Below are positions 1 to 7,599 of a stretch of DNA of 34,524 nt, in pieces; position 1 is the stretch's first letter; every line of letters starts with the position of its first letter. The notes under the pieces were generated by a model. It did not search any database. It was not told the origin of the DNA and saw only the letters and a list, made by a program, of their open reading frames with translations. The position numbers and the translations under genes are program-made. Source of the stretch: Candidatus Bathyarchaeota archaeon (lineage in GTDB: Archaea; Thermoproteota; Bathyarchaeia; Bathyarchaeales; Bathyarchaeaceae); contig CP070679.1 in assembly GCA_020352535.1 (NCBI GenBank), positions 585,352 through 619,875 of the forward strand, given 5' to 3'.

Positions 1-899
1 AGGAGCATTTCAGCGAACTGCTCTGGGTTGAACTCCTGCAGATCCTCATACTTCTGGCCGACTCCAATATATAAGATGGGTTTACCTGTTACGTACGTAA
101 CGCTGAGCGCTGAACCCCCTTTCACATCAGCATCCACCTTTGTAAGTATGGTCCCATCAATGCCTATGCTTCTATGGAACTCATCAGCCTGCATGACAGC
201 ATCATTTCCAGTCAAGGCATCTACTGTGAGGATTGTGAGATCAGGGGAGATTATCCTCTTTATCTTCGCTAGCTCGTTCATAAGATTCTTATCGGTCTGA
301 ATCCGTCCAGCAGTATCGATAAGAACAACGTCCACTCCGTGCGCCTTTCCATGGCTTATGGCATCATATGCGACAGCCGCAGGGTCTGCTCCATACTTAT
401 GCTTAACCATACGGATACCCAATCTCTTTGCATGTTCTTCTAGTTGCTCAATAGATCCAGCCCGATAGGTATCGCTGCAGGCGAGAATAACAGAGTAGCC
501 TTGCTGCATCAGCAGCCTTGCCACCTTTGCTATGCTTGTAGTCTTGCCAGTTCCATTGATTCCGACAAAAACAATGATGTGCGGCTCCTTTGTAACCCGC
601 TTCTCCTTGAGCATCTTCAGGAGACTGGTTCCTTCTTTGGCGCTCAAGATTTCAAGCAAGATTTCTCGTAGGTGGTCTTCTACAACTCTCTTTCGGTCTT
701 CCAGCCGTTTCACCTGAACTCCATCTAACCGTTTCGTCATCTCCTGACATATATGGTCAGCTACAGATATTGCTACATCATTCTCGACAAGGCTTAGCTT
801 GAAGCCCTCTAGGATTGGTTGGAGCTGATCAGCTTTCAGTTCTGTTGTTGCTACCTTGTTGACTAGGCTGCTAACTCGTGTTCTCAGTTTTTCGAACAC
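1..899 (-). CDS. ftsY: Signal recognition particle receptor FtsY (3' end cut by window edge)
   Basis: GTPase receptor that docks the SRP-ribosome complex at the membrane for co-translational targeting. About 299 codons lie in the window and the C-terminus is off the left edge. Translating the minus strand gives a helical N domain followed by the SRP GTPase motifs in order: P-loop GINGTGKTT, DTYRAGSIEQL, DTAGR and TKVD. I chose the GTG at 899 because AAGGAGAG lies just upstream and the N domain begins there (VFEKLRTRVSSL). The start overlaps the prefoldin alpha gene by 29 bases, so the two are probably translationally coupled. The order prefoldin alpha then ftsY is the usual archaeal arrangement. 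The charged A domain of many bacterial FtsY proteins is absent, as is common in archaea. Confidence 0.95.
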   Translation of the reverse strand, partial: MFEKLRTRVSSLVNKVATTELKADQLQPILEGFKLSLVENDVAISVADHICQEMTKRLDGVQVKRLEDRKRVVEDHLREILLEILSAKEGTSLLKMLKEKRVTKEPHIIVFVGINGTGKTTSIAKVARLLMQQGYSVILACSDTYRAGSIEQLEEHAKRLGIRMVKHKYGADPAAVAYDAISHGKAHGVDVVLIDTAGRIQTDKNLMNELAKIKRIISPDLTILTVDALTGNDAVMQADEFHRSIGIDGTILTKVDADVKGGSALSVTYVTGKPILYIGVGQKYEDLQEFNPEQFAEML

Positions 900-1335
900 T
901 TGTCTGCCTCTCTCCTTTGTTGAGCTTCCTGGTCAGTTCTTGAAGCTGAGATCGGTTGCTCTGAACCTTATCAATGACTTGGGTCATCTGCTGTTGAAGG
1001 CTGGTTCTAGTCTTTTCCAACTCTGTAATGCGGGTTTCCATCTTTTCTTTGGCTGCCTTTATCGTTTTTTCGACAGCTATGTTTGCACCAACCCCTACAA
1101 TCATCTTGTCGGGGCTGTCCAGTCTCGCTTTCACATAAGACCCCCCGCCGATTGGTACAAAAAGCGACGCATCCTTGCTCTCCTTCTCTAATCCCTTCAA
1201 TGTCATATCTGCTACTCTGAGTTCAGTCAAAGCAGCGTTCACAAGACCTATCCTGGATTGTAGAGCTTCGGCGGTTCCTTCGAGAATTCGTAGCTCAACG
1301 GCGAGTCTACGGAAGGCTTTTTCGTCACTTGACAT
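871..1335 (-). CDS. pfdA: Prefoldin subunit alpha
   Basis: Subunit of the hexameric prefoldin chaperone (two alpha, four beta), which hands unfolded proteins to the thermosome. The 154 residues show two long helices (about 5-50 and 88-140) around a beta-hairpin region carrying the family signature VPIGGGSYVKA near residues 60-70. The length is normal for the archaeal alpha subunit. It overlaps the upstream eL20 gene by 11 bases and the downstream ftsY gene by 29 bases, so the three are one transcriptional unit. The tail after residue 140 is basic and polar and probably disordered. Confidence 0.93.
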   Translation of the reverse strand: MSSDEKAFRRLAVELRILEGTAEALQSRIGLVNAALTELRVADMTLKGLEKESKDASLFVPIGGGSYVKARLDSPDKMIVGVGANIAVEKTIKAAKEKMETRITELEKTRTSLQQQMTQVIDKVQSNRSQLQELTRKLNKGERQTSVRKTENTS

Positions 1336-1576
1336 GGTCCTCTTCTCCGAGTGTCAGCTTCCGTAGGATTGGGCTTTCAATCTCCTCGGGTGATATCTCC
1401 TCCACTTTCGCGATCTTGATTTGGAAACGTTTGGCTCGATGTTTACTGCCAATCTCCTTGTAGACTATTTCGACGGCATCTTCTGGTTTGAGGGATCGAA
1501 TCTCCTTTCGAAACTTTGTATGGAAATTCGGTTTCCTAATCTCTCCCGTTACTCGATATATCTTAACGCTGTTCAA
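1325..1576 (-). CDS. rpl18a: Ribosomal protein eL20 (L18Ae/LX)
   Basis: Small archaeal large-subunit protein, also called LX or L20a, of 83 residues. The N-terminus MNSVKIYRVTGEI and the later KFRKEIRSLKPEDAVE are typical of the family, as is the place between aIF6 and prefoldin alpha. Its TTG start follows the aIF6 stop codon directly (TAG then TTG), which indicates coupling by reinitiation. The 3' end overlaps pfdA by 11 bases. Confidence 0.9.
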   Translation of the reverse strand: MNSVKIYRVTGEIRKPNFHTKFRKEIRSLKPEDAVEIVYKEIGSKHRAKRFQIKIAKVEEISPEEIESPILRKLTLGEEDHVK

Positions 1577-2248
1577 CTATTCCACCACATCTAATGCTTG
1601 TCCAATCATGAAAAGCTCTGGACCGGTTGTCGCAGAACCCGCAATTGCGCTATGGCTGTTTCCCAAGAGCCCCGTAGAGACGTACGGTATTCCACAGTTG
1701 ATTGTGCCAACATCTACATTAACCTTCAGCACGTCGACTAAGGTTTCCTTTTCCTCAGCTTTCAAGAGGGGATGCGCTAACACACCTTTGCTTGTGGCCA
1801 TGGCAACGGATCCCACGTATTCGAGTCCCGCTATTTCTCCAGGAACCACTTCAACGTCGAGGGTATCTTCGATTCTTGCCATATCCTCTTTCTCTAACCG
1901 AACATCGGCAATTGCTCCGTGGTCATTGGATAACACAAGATTTCCATAGGCCGTCTTCTTGGTTTGCATTACAGCAATCTTGACGTCTGCAGCCGACTTG
2001 ATGGCTGCGACCTCATCCTCGTTGGTCGCGTGTGGAAGGACTATCCCATTGGAGTTAGCGCAGGCTAAGGCACCGATGACCGTGGAGCCTCCAACCGTTG
2101 ATCGGATAACTTTCACCTTCAGCCACTCTTCCAGTTTCTCGGCTTTGGCTTCAGTAATTTGGGGCGGAACTATCGCTATCTCATCGGTGGCTAGACAGTA
2201 GACACCTATGCTTGCATTGCCAAGTATGTTGAAGAGGAAGACTGGCAA
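1577..2248 (-). CDS. eif6: Translation initiation factor aIF6
   Basis: Anti-association factor that binds the large subunit and keeps it from joining the small one. The 223 residues match the usual archaeal size and show the pentein-fold repeats (SIGVYCLATDEIAIVPP, then STVGGSTVIGALACANSNG). The start is TTG at 2248. The in-frame codon two upstream is the eL31 stop (TGA), so no earlier start is possible, and AAGGAGA is correctly spaced inside the eL31 terminus. eL31 and aIF6 therefore share a frame and are separated only by UGA and one codon. The operon position is the standard archaeal one. Confidence 0.95.
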   Translation of the reverse strand: MPVFLFNILGNASIGVYCLATDEIAIVPPQITEAKAEKLEEWLKVKVIRSTVGGSTVIGALACANSNGIVLPHATNEDEVAAIKSAADVKIAVMQTKKTAYGNLVLSNDHGAIADVRLEKEDMARIEDTLDVEVVPGEIAGLEYVGSVAMATSKGVLAHPLLKAEEKETLVDVLKVNVDVGTINCGIPYVSTGLLGNSHSAIAGSATTGPELFMIGQALDVVE

Positions 2249-2251
2249 GCA

Positions 2252-2743
2252 TCAATCTCCTTCTGCAAGGTAAATTGTGATTAATCCCTCTTTGTCCTTG
2301 GCTGCTCGCACTCTGATTCTCCGCGGTGGTTTCTGGATTCCTCTGCTCCAGATTTTCTGGTTCACCTCATTGCTGATGACGACCGCTTCACCCTCTTCTC
2401 CTTCCTCTAGAGCCTCCTCTTTGACTTTCATATGTTTCTGGATGTAGCCTCGAATGAGACGCATCGCCCGGGGAGCACGTTTCTGACGGGGAGATAGCCA
2501 CGCTCTACTCAGTGGTATTGTATAGATTCTCTCTTCCACAATCTCCTCTTCAGCTGGCTCTGCCTTTCTCGCCTCTTTGAACTCCACCGATCCTTCTGCT
2601 TCTGGCTCCTCATCATGATTTGCTTCTTCAGCGAGTTCTTCATCTTCAGTGGCAACTTCGACTTCCGCGGCTTCTTCCGTCGCTTCCGGCTCTTTGGTTA
2701 GCTCATCAGGCTTAACGTCTGCTTCTTCATTCTCTTCCTTCAA
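2252..2743 (-). CDS. rpl31e: Ribosomal protein eL31 with long acidic N-terminal extension
   Basis: Large-subunit protein located near the exit tunnel. Residues about 70-163 form the normal eL31 core (ERIYTIPLSRAW, then NQKIWSRGIQKPPRRIRVRA). Residues 1-69 are an unusual Glu/Ala-rich, low-complexity stretch with almost no hydrophobic residues. Archaeal eL31 is usually about 80-100 residues, so the 163 here is long. The start given is TTG at 2743, 10 bases after the eL39 stop. A GTG at 2539 (residue 69), preceded by GAGGAG, could give a normal-length product and is the main alternative. The core assignment is secure; the translated status of the extension is inferred from the open frame. Confidence 0.88.
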   Translation of the reverse strand: MKEENEEADVKPDELTKEPEATEEAAEVEVATEDEELAEEANHDEEPEAEGSVEFKEARKAEPAEEEIVEERIYTIPLSRAWLSPRQKRAPRAMRLIRGYIQKHMKVKEEALEEGEEGEAVVISNEVNQKIWSRGIQKPPRRIRVRAAKDKEGLITIYLAEGD

Positions 2744-2753
2744 ATGTGCCGCC

Positions 2754-2909
2754 TCAGGCCTTAATCTTCCTCTGACGCCAACGTCTCCTCTTAGGATTAG
2801 TCCTTACGCGCCCTGCAGTCCTTTGAATAACCCATGTAGGAACTGGTTTTTTCTGCTTTCCAGCCTTTGACAATCTACGTTTCTTTGCTGTTGGCTTGTT
2901 TCTTGCCAC
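2754..2909 (-). CDS. rpl39e: Ribosomal protein eL39
   Basis: A 51-residue, very basic large-subunit protein that lines the peptide exit tunnel. Translation from GTG at 2909 gives [18 protein letters not shown], then VPTWVIQRT and a terminal [11 protein letters not shown], which is the typical eL39 pattern and length. A GGAG lies about nine bases upstream, inside the end of the PDCD5 gene. It lies two bases after the PDCD5-like gene and 10 bases before eL31, as in most archaeal genomes. Confidence 0.95.
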   Translation of the reverse strand: MARNKPTAKKRRLSKAGKQKKPVPTWVIQRTAGRVRTNPKRRRWRQRKIKA

Positions 2910-2911
2910 TT

Positions 2912-3241
2912 TCAAACTCTCCGGATTCTGATTTCCCTACGACGGGATTGCAGTCTAACCAGTATCTCTTTTAGCTGCGCATCGGTTATGGGGATGGCTG
3001 CCTTGCCTTGCTGTGCAAGTTGGATGAGCTGGAGCTCTAGCTGCTGGGCAAACTCTGGCTTGACCATTTTCAGGTTGGAGAGGCGTTGTCTTGCGTCAGC
3101 AGTGAGTATCCGGCGAAGCAGAGCCTGCTTCTGCATTTCGAGTTGCTGCTGAGCCTGAATCTGTTCTTGCTCTTGGGCATATTGACGCTGCATCTCGAGG
3201 AGTCTTCTCTTTCGCAGTTCTTCTAATTCCTCCTCGCTCAT
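2912..3241 (-). CDS. PDCD5/TFAR19-family DNA-binding protein
   Basis: Archaeal homologue of eukaryotic PDCD5, a small helical nucleic-acid-binding protein whose role in archaea is unclear. The sequence opens [19 protein letters not shown], continues with a Gln-rich charged helix, and ends in a compact domain ([20 protein letters not shown], then [12 protein letters not shown]). I chose ATG at 3241 because GGTG is well placed upstream and the family begins here. A GTG at 3250, abutting the eS19 stop, would add three residues. The gene lies between eS19 and eL39, as usual in archaea. Confidence 0.92.
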   Translation of the reverse strand: MSEEELEELRKRRLLEMQRQYAQEQEQIQAQQQLEMQKQALLRRILTADARQRLSNLKMVKPEFAQQLELQLIQLAQQGKAAIPITDAQLKEILVRLQSRRREIRIRRV

Positions 3242-3250
3242 GTCCCACAC

Positions 3251-3706
3251 CTAATACTTCTTGAGTTCAGGAAGCTTCTTCTCTAGGCTTCTCTTAGTTT
3301 CGGTGGATAATCTGTCTAGCAGTCGTCTCCCTTCTCCCGTGACCACGCGCCCTCTATTTCTAGAAGGCTCCACAAGCCCTGCAGCTTCAAGCTGCTGTAT
3401 AGCTTTCCGGATAATTGAGCCACCGCTTCTCCTGGCATGCTCGGGTCTCATCCCACGATCGATTCGCCCCCCGTACTCAGACCGGAGATGTTGCACTCCA
3501 ATTGGACCCTTGAGGTAAATCTTGCGCAGAATCGAGGCACATCTGGTAAACCACCACTCAGGGTTCTGTGGAGGTCTTGATACATGGGAGCCGGTCTTGG
3601 CATAGGGAGCCCATCGAGGTGGAACAACACCTTCTACATTTTCCTTCAGGTGCCTGGCTAGCTTCTCAATCAGAACTGGTCCTGGTGCCTCGTAGGGGGT
3701 TGGCAA
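3251..3706 (-). CDS. rps19e: Ribosomal protein eS19
   Basis: Small-subunit head protein needed for 18S/16S maturation in eukaryotes and archaea. The 151 residues contain the family blocks VPPRWAPYAKTGSHVSRPP, NPEWWFTRCASILRKIYL and GPIGVQHLRSEYGGR, followed by a winged-helix portion (GGSIIRKAIQQLEAAGLV). The start is TTG at 3706, with GAGGCG upstream. A TATA-like element at 3753-3760 makes this the likely first gene of a transcript running to ftsY. Confidence 0.95.
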   Translation of the reverse strand: MPTPYEAPGPVLIEKLARHLKENVEGVVPPRWAPYAKTGSHVSRPPQNPEWWFTRCASILRKIYLKGPIGVQHLRSEYGGRIDRGMRPEHARRSGGSIIRKAIQQLEAAGLVEPSRNRGRVVTGEGRRLLDRLSTETKRSLEKKLPELKKY

Positions 3707-3752
3707 GACTTGTTCGCCTCGACTGATTTTCCCTCAGTACTTCATGAGGTCT

Positions 3753-3760
3753 CTTATAAA
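3753..3760 (-). promoter_or_regulatory. Promoter TATA box for the eS19-ftsY operon
   Basis: On the minus strand this reads TTTATAAG, preceded by an A-rich BRE-like stretch (TGAAAAG). Initiation about 25 bases downstream would give a leader of roughly 20-25 bases before eS19. It lies in the 60-base gap after the YhbY stop. Confidence 0.55.
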
Positions 3761-3766
3761 GACTTT

Positions 3767-4057
3767 TCACATCTCGTGTTTTCTCTGTTTATACAGGATA
3801 AACGTATGACCGCGAAGGTCAATGAGCTCTGACTCGGTCTGCTGCGCAAGGCGAAAGGCAATTTGTGCAGCGTCTTCATCTTTAAGCGCAGTCTTCAGCA
3901 TCTTTACCTTGACCACTTCCTTCTGCTCAAGTTGTCTACAAATTTCGCCCTGGATTTGTGATGTAGCCCCTTCCTTTCCAATCCATATGGTCGGTCTTTC
4001 GGAATTCAGTCTGCGCTTGATACTCCGCTTCTTCCTTGATGTAATCACACGCTTCAC
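3767..4057 (-). CDS. YhbY/CRM-domain RNA-binding protein
   Basis: Single CRM (CRS1-YhbY) domain protein of 96 residues. Bacterial YhbY binds pre-50S particles, so a role in ribosome assembly is inferred. The domain is recognised from KRRLNSERPTIWIGKEG (the conserved GxxG loop is GKEG), QIQGEICRQLEQKEVVKVKML and the closing LRGHTFILYK. The GTG start at 4057 overlaps the stop of the RNase P gene by four bases (GTGA), so the pair is coupled. The location beside the RNase P subunit and eS19 is common in archaea. Confidence 0.9.
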   Translation of the reverse strand: MKRVITSRKKRSIKRRLNSERPTIWIGKEGATSQIQGEICRQLEQKEVVKVKMLKTALKDEDAAQIAFRLAQQTESELIDLRGHTFILYKQRKHEM

Positions 4058-4356
4058 CTACGTCTCAATGGTACACGTGAGTGCCTACCGCATACAAGGC
4101 ATGTTGTCACCCTATGCGGTTCCCTTCTCGGCTTGATTCGGACTCGGCTATTCACGCCGGGCAGAATAAAGTTTTTACAGTGTCTGCAAATCGACTCTCG
4201 GTATTCCTTGGGCAGTCGCAGTTTGGTGGCCATGGCGATCTTCCTAGCCACGCTTACGTATCGCTGTGCTAGCTGGGGATCACTATGGATTATCTCTCTG
4301 GCAAGGCGAAAGAGAGTCTGAATCCGTTGGAAGGCAATCCGTTTTGTCGAGTTCAT
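4054..4356 (-). CDS. rnp4: RNase P protein component 4 (Rpp21)
   Basis: Zinc-binding protein of archaeal RNase P, which removes tRNA 5' leaders and acts with Rpp29. The 100 residues show N-terminal helices (RIQTLFRLAREI, then AQRYVSVARKIAM), followed by the zinc site CRHC and CLVC and a basic tail (RHSRVPLRRR). Length and cysteine spacing match the family. It overlaps the YhbY-like gene by four bases and is the first gene of this minus-strand block. A weak TATA-like element lies about 35 bases upstream. Confidence 0.94.
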   Translation of the reverse strand: MNSTKRIAFQRIQTLFRLAREIIHSDPQLAQRYVSVARKIAMATKLRLPKEYRESICRHCKNFILPGVNSRVRIKPRREPHRVTTCLVCGRHSRVPLRRR

Positions 4357-4389
4357 CCTAGCAGATGCTTCGTCAAGCCTCGCATTAGA

Positions 4390-4396
4390 GTTTATC
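4390..4396 (-). promoter_or_regulatory. Possible TATA element upstream of rnp4
   Basis: The minus strand reads GATAAAC about 35 bases before the rnp4 ATG. The match to the archaeal TATA consensus is weak, and position is the main support. Confidence 0.3.
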
Positions 4397-4573
4397 GCTC
4401 AGATTGGGATTAGACTCGACCCCGCGCTAAAGACATTCAGTACCTAATTGTTGTAGAGAACGCAAAGTTGAGAGGGCTTGCCGTAACATCCATAGAACCC
4501 GTAGATTCATCGGTTTGACAATGAAAGCCTTTCCCCACCGAAACAGAAGGGTTTGGCAGCATGGAGATTGTCT

Positions 4574-4663
4574 TGGTGCGGTCGCCGGGAATTGAACCCG
4601 GGATTGCAGGCTTGGAAGGCTTACACCGAAGTCTGTGTCCTAACCAGACTAGACCACGACCGC
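4574..4663 (-). tRNA. tRNA-Gly (UCC) with a 12-nt intron at position 29/30, CCA encoded
   Basis: Acceptor stem GCGGTCG pairs with CGACCGC; the discriminator is A and CCA is encoded. The D arm and T arm (CCGGG, TTCAATT, CCCGG) are normal. The region between D arm and variable loop is 12 bases too long. Removing 4621-4632 gives a perfect anticodon arm, CAGGC CTTCCAA GCCTG, with anticodon UCC. The acceptor ends match the tRNA-Gly(GCC) gene at 10870-10946 in this window, which supports the glycine identity. The gene lies 86 bases downstream of the ABC transporter operon on the same strand. Confidence 0.92.
4621..4632 (-). other. 12-nt bulge-helix-bulge intron in tRNA-Gly(UCC)
   Basis: The intron reads ACTTCGGTGTAA on the minus strand, between mature nucleotides 29 and 30. 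Exon ACAC pairs with intron GTGT to form the 4-bp central helix. The flanking three-nucleotide bulges are AG^A and AA^G, cut between their second and third bases, and AGG pairs with CCT as the outer exon helix. This matches a relaxed substrate of the archaeal tRNA splicing endonuclease. Confidence 0.85.
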
Positions 4664-4749
4664 AGAGTCTGAGTCCAACCAAGAAGAGAGCTTGTTGTTG
4701 CAGATATTGTTTGTGGGCTAACTTGCCGCCATCTGCGGATTCTAGTTAT

Positions 4750-5727
4750 TCAGTAGAGATGGCAGGCAACAAGATGTGTTGCCCCGACACTCATTAGATT
4801 TGGCTCGTTGAGTGGACACTTATTGAATGTTTCTGGGCAGCGAGGGTGGAAACGACAACCAGATGGAATGTCGATTGCAGAGGGTACCTCGCCCTCTAGC
4901 TGTACGGTTTTTCTTCTTCGTTTTGGATTGGGAACTGGGATAGCAGAGAGCAAAGCTTGGGTATATGGATGCAGCGGGTTCGAGAAGAGCTCTTCTTTGC
5001 CTCCAATCTCAACTATTCGTCCCAAATACATTATGCCTATCCTATCTGACATGTATTTTGCGACTGCCAAGTCGTGTGTTATGAATAGATAGGTTAATCC
5101 AAGTTCCTCTCTCAGGTTAAGCATAAGGTCGATGAGCGTTGTTCTCAAAGAAACATCAATCATAGAAACTGGTTCGTCAGCCACTACGAATTCGGGCTCT
5201 GTAATGATTGATCTGGCAAGCGCGACACGTTGTCTCTGACCTCCGCTTAGCTGGTGTGGATATAGGTTAAGGACCTGCTCGGGTGGTGTCAAGCCGACTT
5301 TGCGAAGCATTTCGAGGACCGTACTTCGCTCTTTCCCTTTCGCCAGGTTATGAATCTCGAGCGGATGGCCAATGGCTTTCCCGACTCTCATTCTCGGGTT
5401 AAGCGAAGCGTAAGGATCCTGGAAGATAATCTGCATTTTTCTCCGGAGAAGCCTGAGTCTTTCATCTCCAAGACCTGCAATATCTATGTCTTTGAAGAAG
5501 ACTTTGCCGGCGGTTGGTTCGAGAAGTCCTACCAAAAGCTTTCCCGCTGTAGTCTTCCCGCATCCGCTTTCACCTGCTAACGTAAAAACCTCACCCGCTT
5601 CTATCGAGAAGCTGATACCGTCAACAGCTTTGACACTCTCTTTTGCTGGGGCGAGCAATCTTTCAAAGAAGCCCTTCTGAACAGGGAAATACTTCTTCAA
5701 GCCTTCAGCAGTCACCACTTCGCTCAA
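4750..5727 (-). CDS. Oligopeptide/dipeptide ABC transporter ATPase (OppF/DppF type)
   Basis: Cytoplasmic ATPase that pairs with the ATPase encoded just upstream to drive peptide-type import. The 325 residues contain Walker A GESGCGKTT (about residues 52-60), the Q-loop FQDPYASLNP, signature LSGGQRQR, Walker B FVVADEP and the H-loop ITHD. The C-terminal oligopeptide-transport domain has the Cys motif CRFHPRCPETFNKC. The TTG start at 5727 lies one base after the OppD stop, so the two are translated together. It is the last gene of the operon. The substrate cannot be read from sequence; some members import sugars. Confidence 0.93.
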   Translation of the reverse strand: MSEVVTAEGLKKYFPVQKGFFERLLAPAKESVKAVDGISFSIEAGEVFTLAGESGCGKTTAGKLLVGLLEPTAGKVFFKDIDIAGLGDERLRLLRRKMQIIFQDPYASLNPRMRVGKAIGHPLEIHNLAKGKERSTVLEMLRKVGLTPPEQVLNLYPHQLSGGQRQRVALARSIITEPEFVVADEPVSMIDVSLRTTLIDLMLNLREELGLTYLFITHDLAVAKYMSDRIGIMYLGRIVEIGGKEELFSNPLHPYTQALLSAIPVPNPKRRRKTVQLEGEVPSAIDIPSGCRFHPRCPETFNKCPLNEPNLMSVGATHLVACHLY

Positions 5728-5728
5728 A

Positions 5729-6688
5729 CTATTCTTTCACCTCGAAACATCGGACGAAATGTCCAGGCTCGGGTTCTAATATTGGTGGTCTTTCCATTCG
5801 ACACCTTTCTTGGGCGTTGACGCAACGAGGCTGAAATCTGCAGCCATCAGGAGGGCTGAGCATGTCTGGTGGCGAGCCTGAAATCGCCTCCAGCTTTTGA
5901 TCAGCTAATTCAACATTAGGGATACTGCGGAGAAGCCCCTGCGTGTAAGGATGCATCGGATTGGTATGCAATTCCATGCTATCTGCATATTCAACAAAGC
6001 TGCCTGCGTACATGACAAGAATCTTATCACATCTCTCCAGGACGATGCTCAAATCGTGAGTGATGAGGATAAGCGCCATCTTGTACTTTTCTCGTAAGCC
6101 TTTCATTAGGTCAAGTATTTTGGATTGAACAATCACGTCGAGAGCTGTCGTCGGTTCATCAGCTATTAGAAGAGCTGGATTGAGGGTAATGGCAAGGGCA
6201 ATCATGATGCGTTGTCTCATTCCGCCACTAAACTGATGTGGATAGTCATCAATACGTTCAGGTAGAATCCCTACATCCATCAGCGTGGCTTTAGCTCGCA
6301 GAAGCGCTTGTTCCTTGCCTATTCGGGGCTCATGAGCACGGATTAGCTCAACGAAATGAGCACTAATCCTCTTAACGGGGCTCAATGAGGTCATAGGGTC
6401 TTGAAATACAAAGGCAGCTTTCTTCCCTCTAATTGAGCGCATTTCTTCTTCTGAAGCGTCCAAGAGGCTTATTCCATCTATTTCTAGATGACCTGCAACA
6501 ATAATACCGGGAGAGGGAACAAGGCGGACTATGGAAAGACCGAGGGTGGACTTTCCGGAGCCTGATTCACCAACCAATCCCATCATTTCGCCTTTTTTGA
6601 GAGTGAAGGACATGTCATCGACGGCTCGGATGCTTCCCCTTCGAGTTTGGTAATCCACCGTTAAGGAGTTGACTTCAAGCAAAGGCAT
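5729..6688 (-). CDS. Oligopeptide/dipeptide ABC transporter ATPase (OppD/DppD type)
   Basis: Partner ATPase of the importer, 319 residues. Walker A is GESGSGKST near residue 39, the Q-loop region is FVFQDPMTSLSP, the signature is FSGGMRQR, Walker B is LLIADEP with the D-loop TALD, and the H-loop is LITHDL. The C-terminal domain has the oligopeptide Cys motif CRFQPRCVNAQERC. It starts at ATG nine bases after the OppC stop and ends one base before the OppF-type gene. The tandem of two different ATPases is typical of peptide (PepT-family) importers. Confidence 0.94.
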   Translation of the reverse strand: MPLLEVNSLTVDYQTRRGSIRAVDDMSFTLKKGEMMGLVGESGSGKSTLGLSIVRLVPSPGIIVAGHLEIDGISLLDASEEEMRSIRGKKAAFVFQDPMTSLSPVKRISAHFVELIRAHEPRIGKEQALLRAKATLMDVGILPERIDDYPHQFSGGMRQRIMIALAITLNPALLIADEPTTALDVIVQSKILDLMKGLREKYKMALILITHDLSIVLERCDKILVMYAGSFVEYADSMELHTNPMHPYTQGLLRSIPNVELADQKLEAISGSPPDMLSPPDGCRFQPRCVNAQERCRMERPPILEPEPGHFVRCFEVKE

Positions 6689-6697
6689 AGGACCAAC

Positions 6698-7582
6698 TCA
6701 CTGTTCAAGTCTAGGATTTAGCAATTCGCTTAATCCTTCTCCAATGAATGTGAATCCCAAGGCAAGAAGGACAATCATCAGCCCGGGGAAGGTGATTACC
6801 CACCATGCACCGCTTGGGAGCAACGCTCTTCCTTTCGTCAGGTCCCACCCCCAATCGGGAACATCTATTCCAACTCCTAAGCCCACGAAGGTCAGTCCTG
6901 CCGCGGTTAAGATTGCATCCGCAAAATTGACGGTCGCAACAACTACTATGGATGGAACGACATTTGGCAGAACGTAATGAAGAAGTATCGTTCGTCCTTT
7001 GGCGCCTGCTGCTCGGGCTGCTTCCGTATATGGTAACTCTCGTATGGTCAATACCTGGCTCCGGACTATTCGGAAGTACGATGGGACGTAGACAACCGCG
7101 ATGGAGAGAGCCATGTTAACCACTCCTCGTCCCATCATTGCAGCGATGGCGATAGCTAAGACCAATCCTGGAAAGGCGTAGAAACTGTCCATAACTAGGG
7201 TGAACGTTTTGTCGACTATGCCTCCAGCATATGAAGAGAGGAGACCAATGGGTACTCCGATGATGAAGCAGAAGAGCACCGAGAGAAATGCTACTTGCAG
7301 CATAATGCTCCCACCACTCAGCACTCTGCTTAGCATGTCTTGGCCTAGAAGATTTGTGCCCATAGGGAAATCCAAACTCGGGGGACTAGGATTTGGCGGT
7401 GGATTGACAAGTTTAGCTGTTGGATCATGTGGTGAAATCCATGGACCGAGTATTGTCATGGATATTATCGTAACTGAAATGAACAGTCCGATTATTACCA
7501 TCCACCCTGCGGATCCTCTTTTGGCGAGTGAGGTTAGGCTGGGAATCAGACGAGTGAGGATTGCTTTACGGGTTTTAATCAT
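6698..7582 (-). CDS. ABC transporter permease (OppC/DppC type)
   Basis: Inner permease subunit of the importer, 294 residues. It has an N-terminal cytoplasmic segment, a first membrane helix near residues 27-49, then the conserved entry PMGTNLLGQDMLSRVL, four or five further helices, and the ATPase-coupling loop EAARAAGAKGRTILLHYVLPN. The C-terminus LSELLNPRLEQ is typical. The Shine-Dalgarno sequence AGGAGG overlaps the stop of the upstream permease gene, 17 bases away. It should heterodimerise with the OppB-type permease. Confidence 0.94.
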   Translation of the reverse strand: MIKTRKAILTRLIPSLTSLAKRGSAGWMVIIGLFISVTIISMTILGPWISPHDPTAKLVNPPPNPSPPSLDFPMGTNLLGQDMLSRVLSGGSIMLQVAFLSVLFCFIIGVPIGLLSSYAGGIVDKTFTLVMDSFYAFPGLVLAIAIAAMMGRGVVNMALSIAVVYVPSYFRIVRSQVLTIRELPYTEAARAAGAKGRTILLHYVLPNVVPSIVVVATVNFADAILTAAGLTFVGLGVGIDVPDWGWDLTKGRALLPSGAWWVITFPGLMIVLLALGFTFIGEGLSELLNPRLEQ

Positions 7583-7599
7583 AGGCTTTTCAGCTCCTC

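Noticed and set aside
871-1191. Plus-strand frame opposite prefoldin alpha and ftsY
   Set aside because: It is a shadow of the real minus-strand genes; the Cys/Leu/Phe-rich translation has no recognisable fold.
4437-4682. Open frame of 81 codons on the minus strand
   Set aside because: It runs through the tRNA-Gly gene and has no recognisable protein features.
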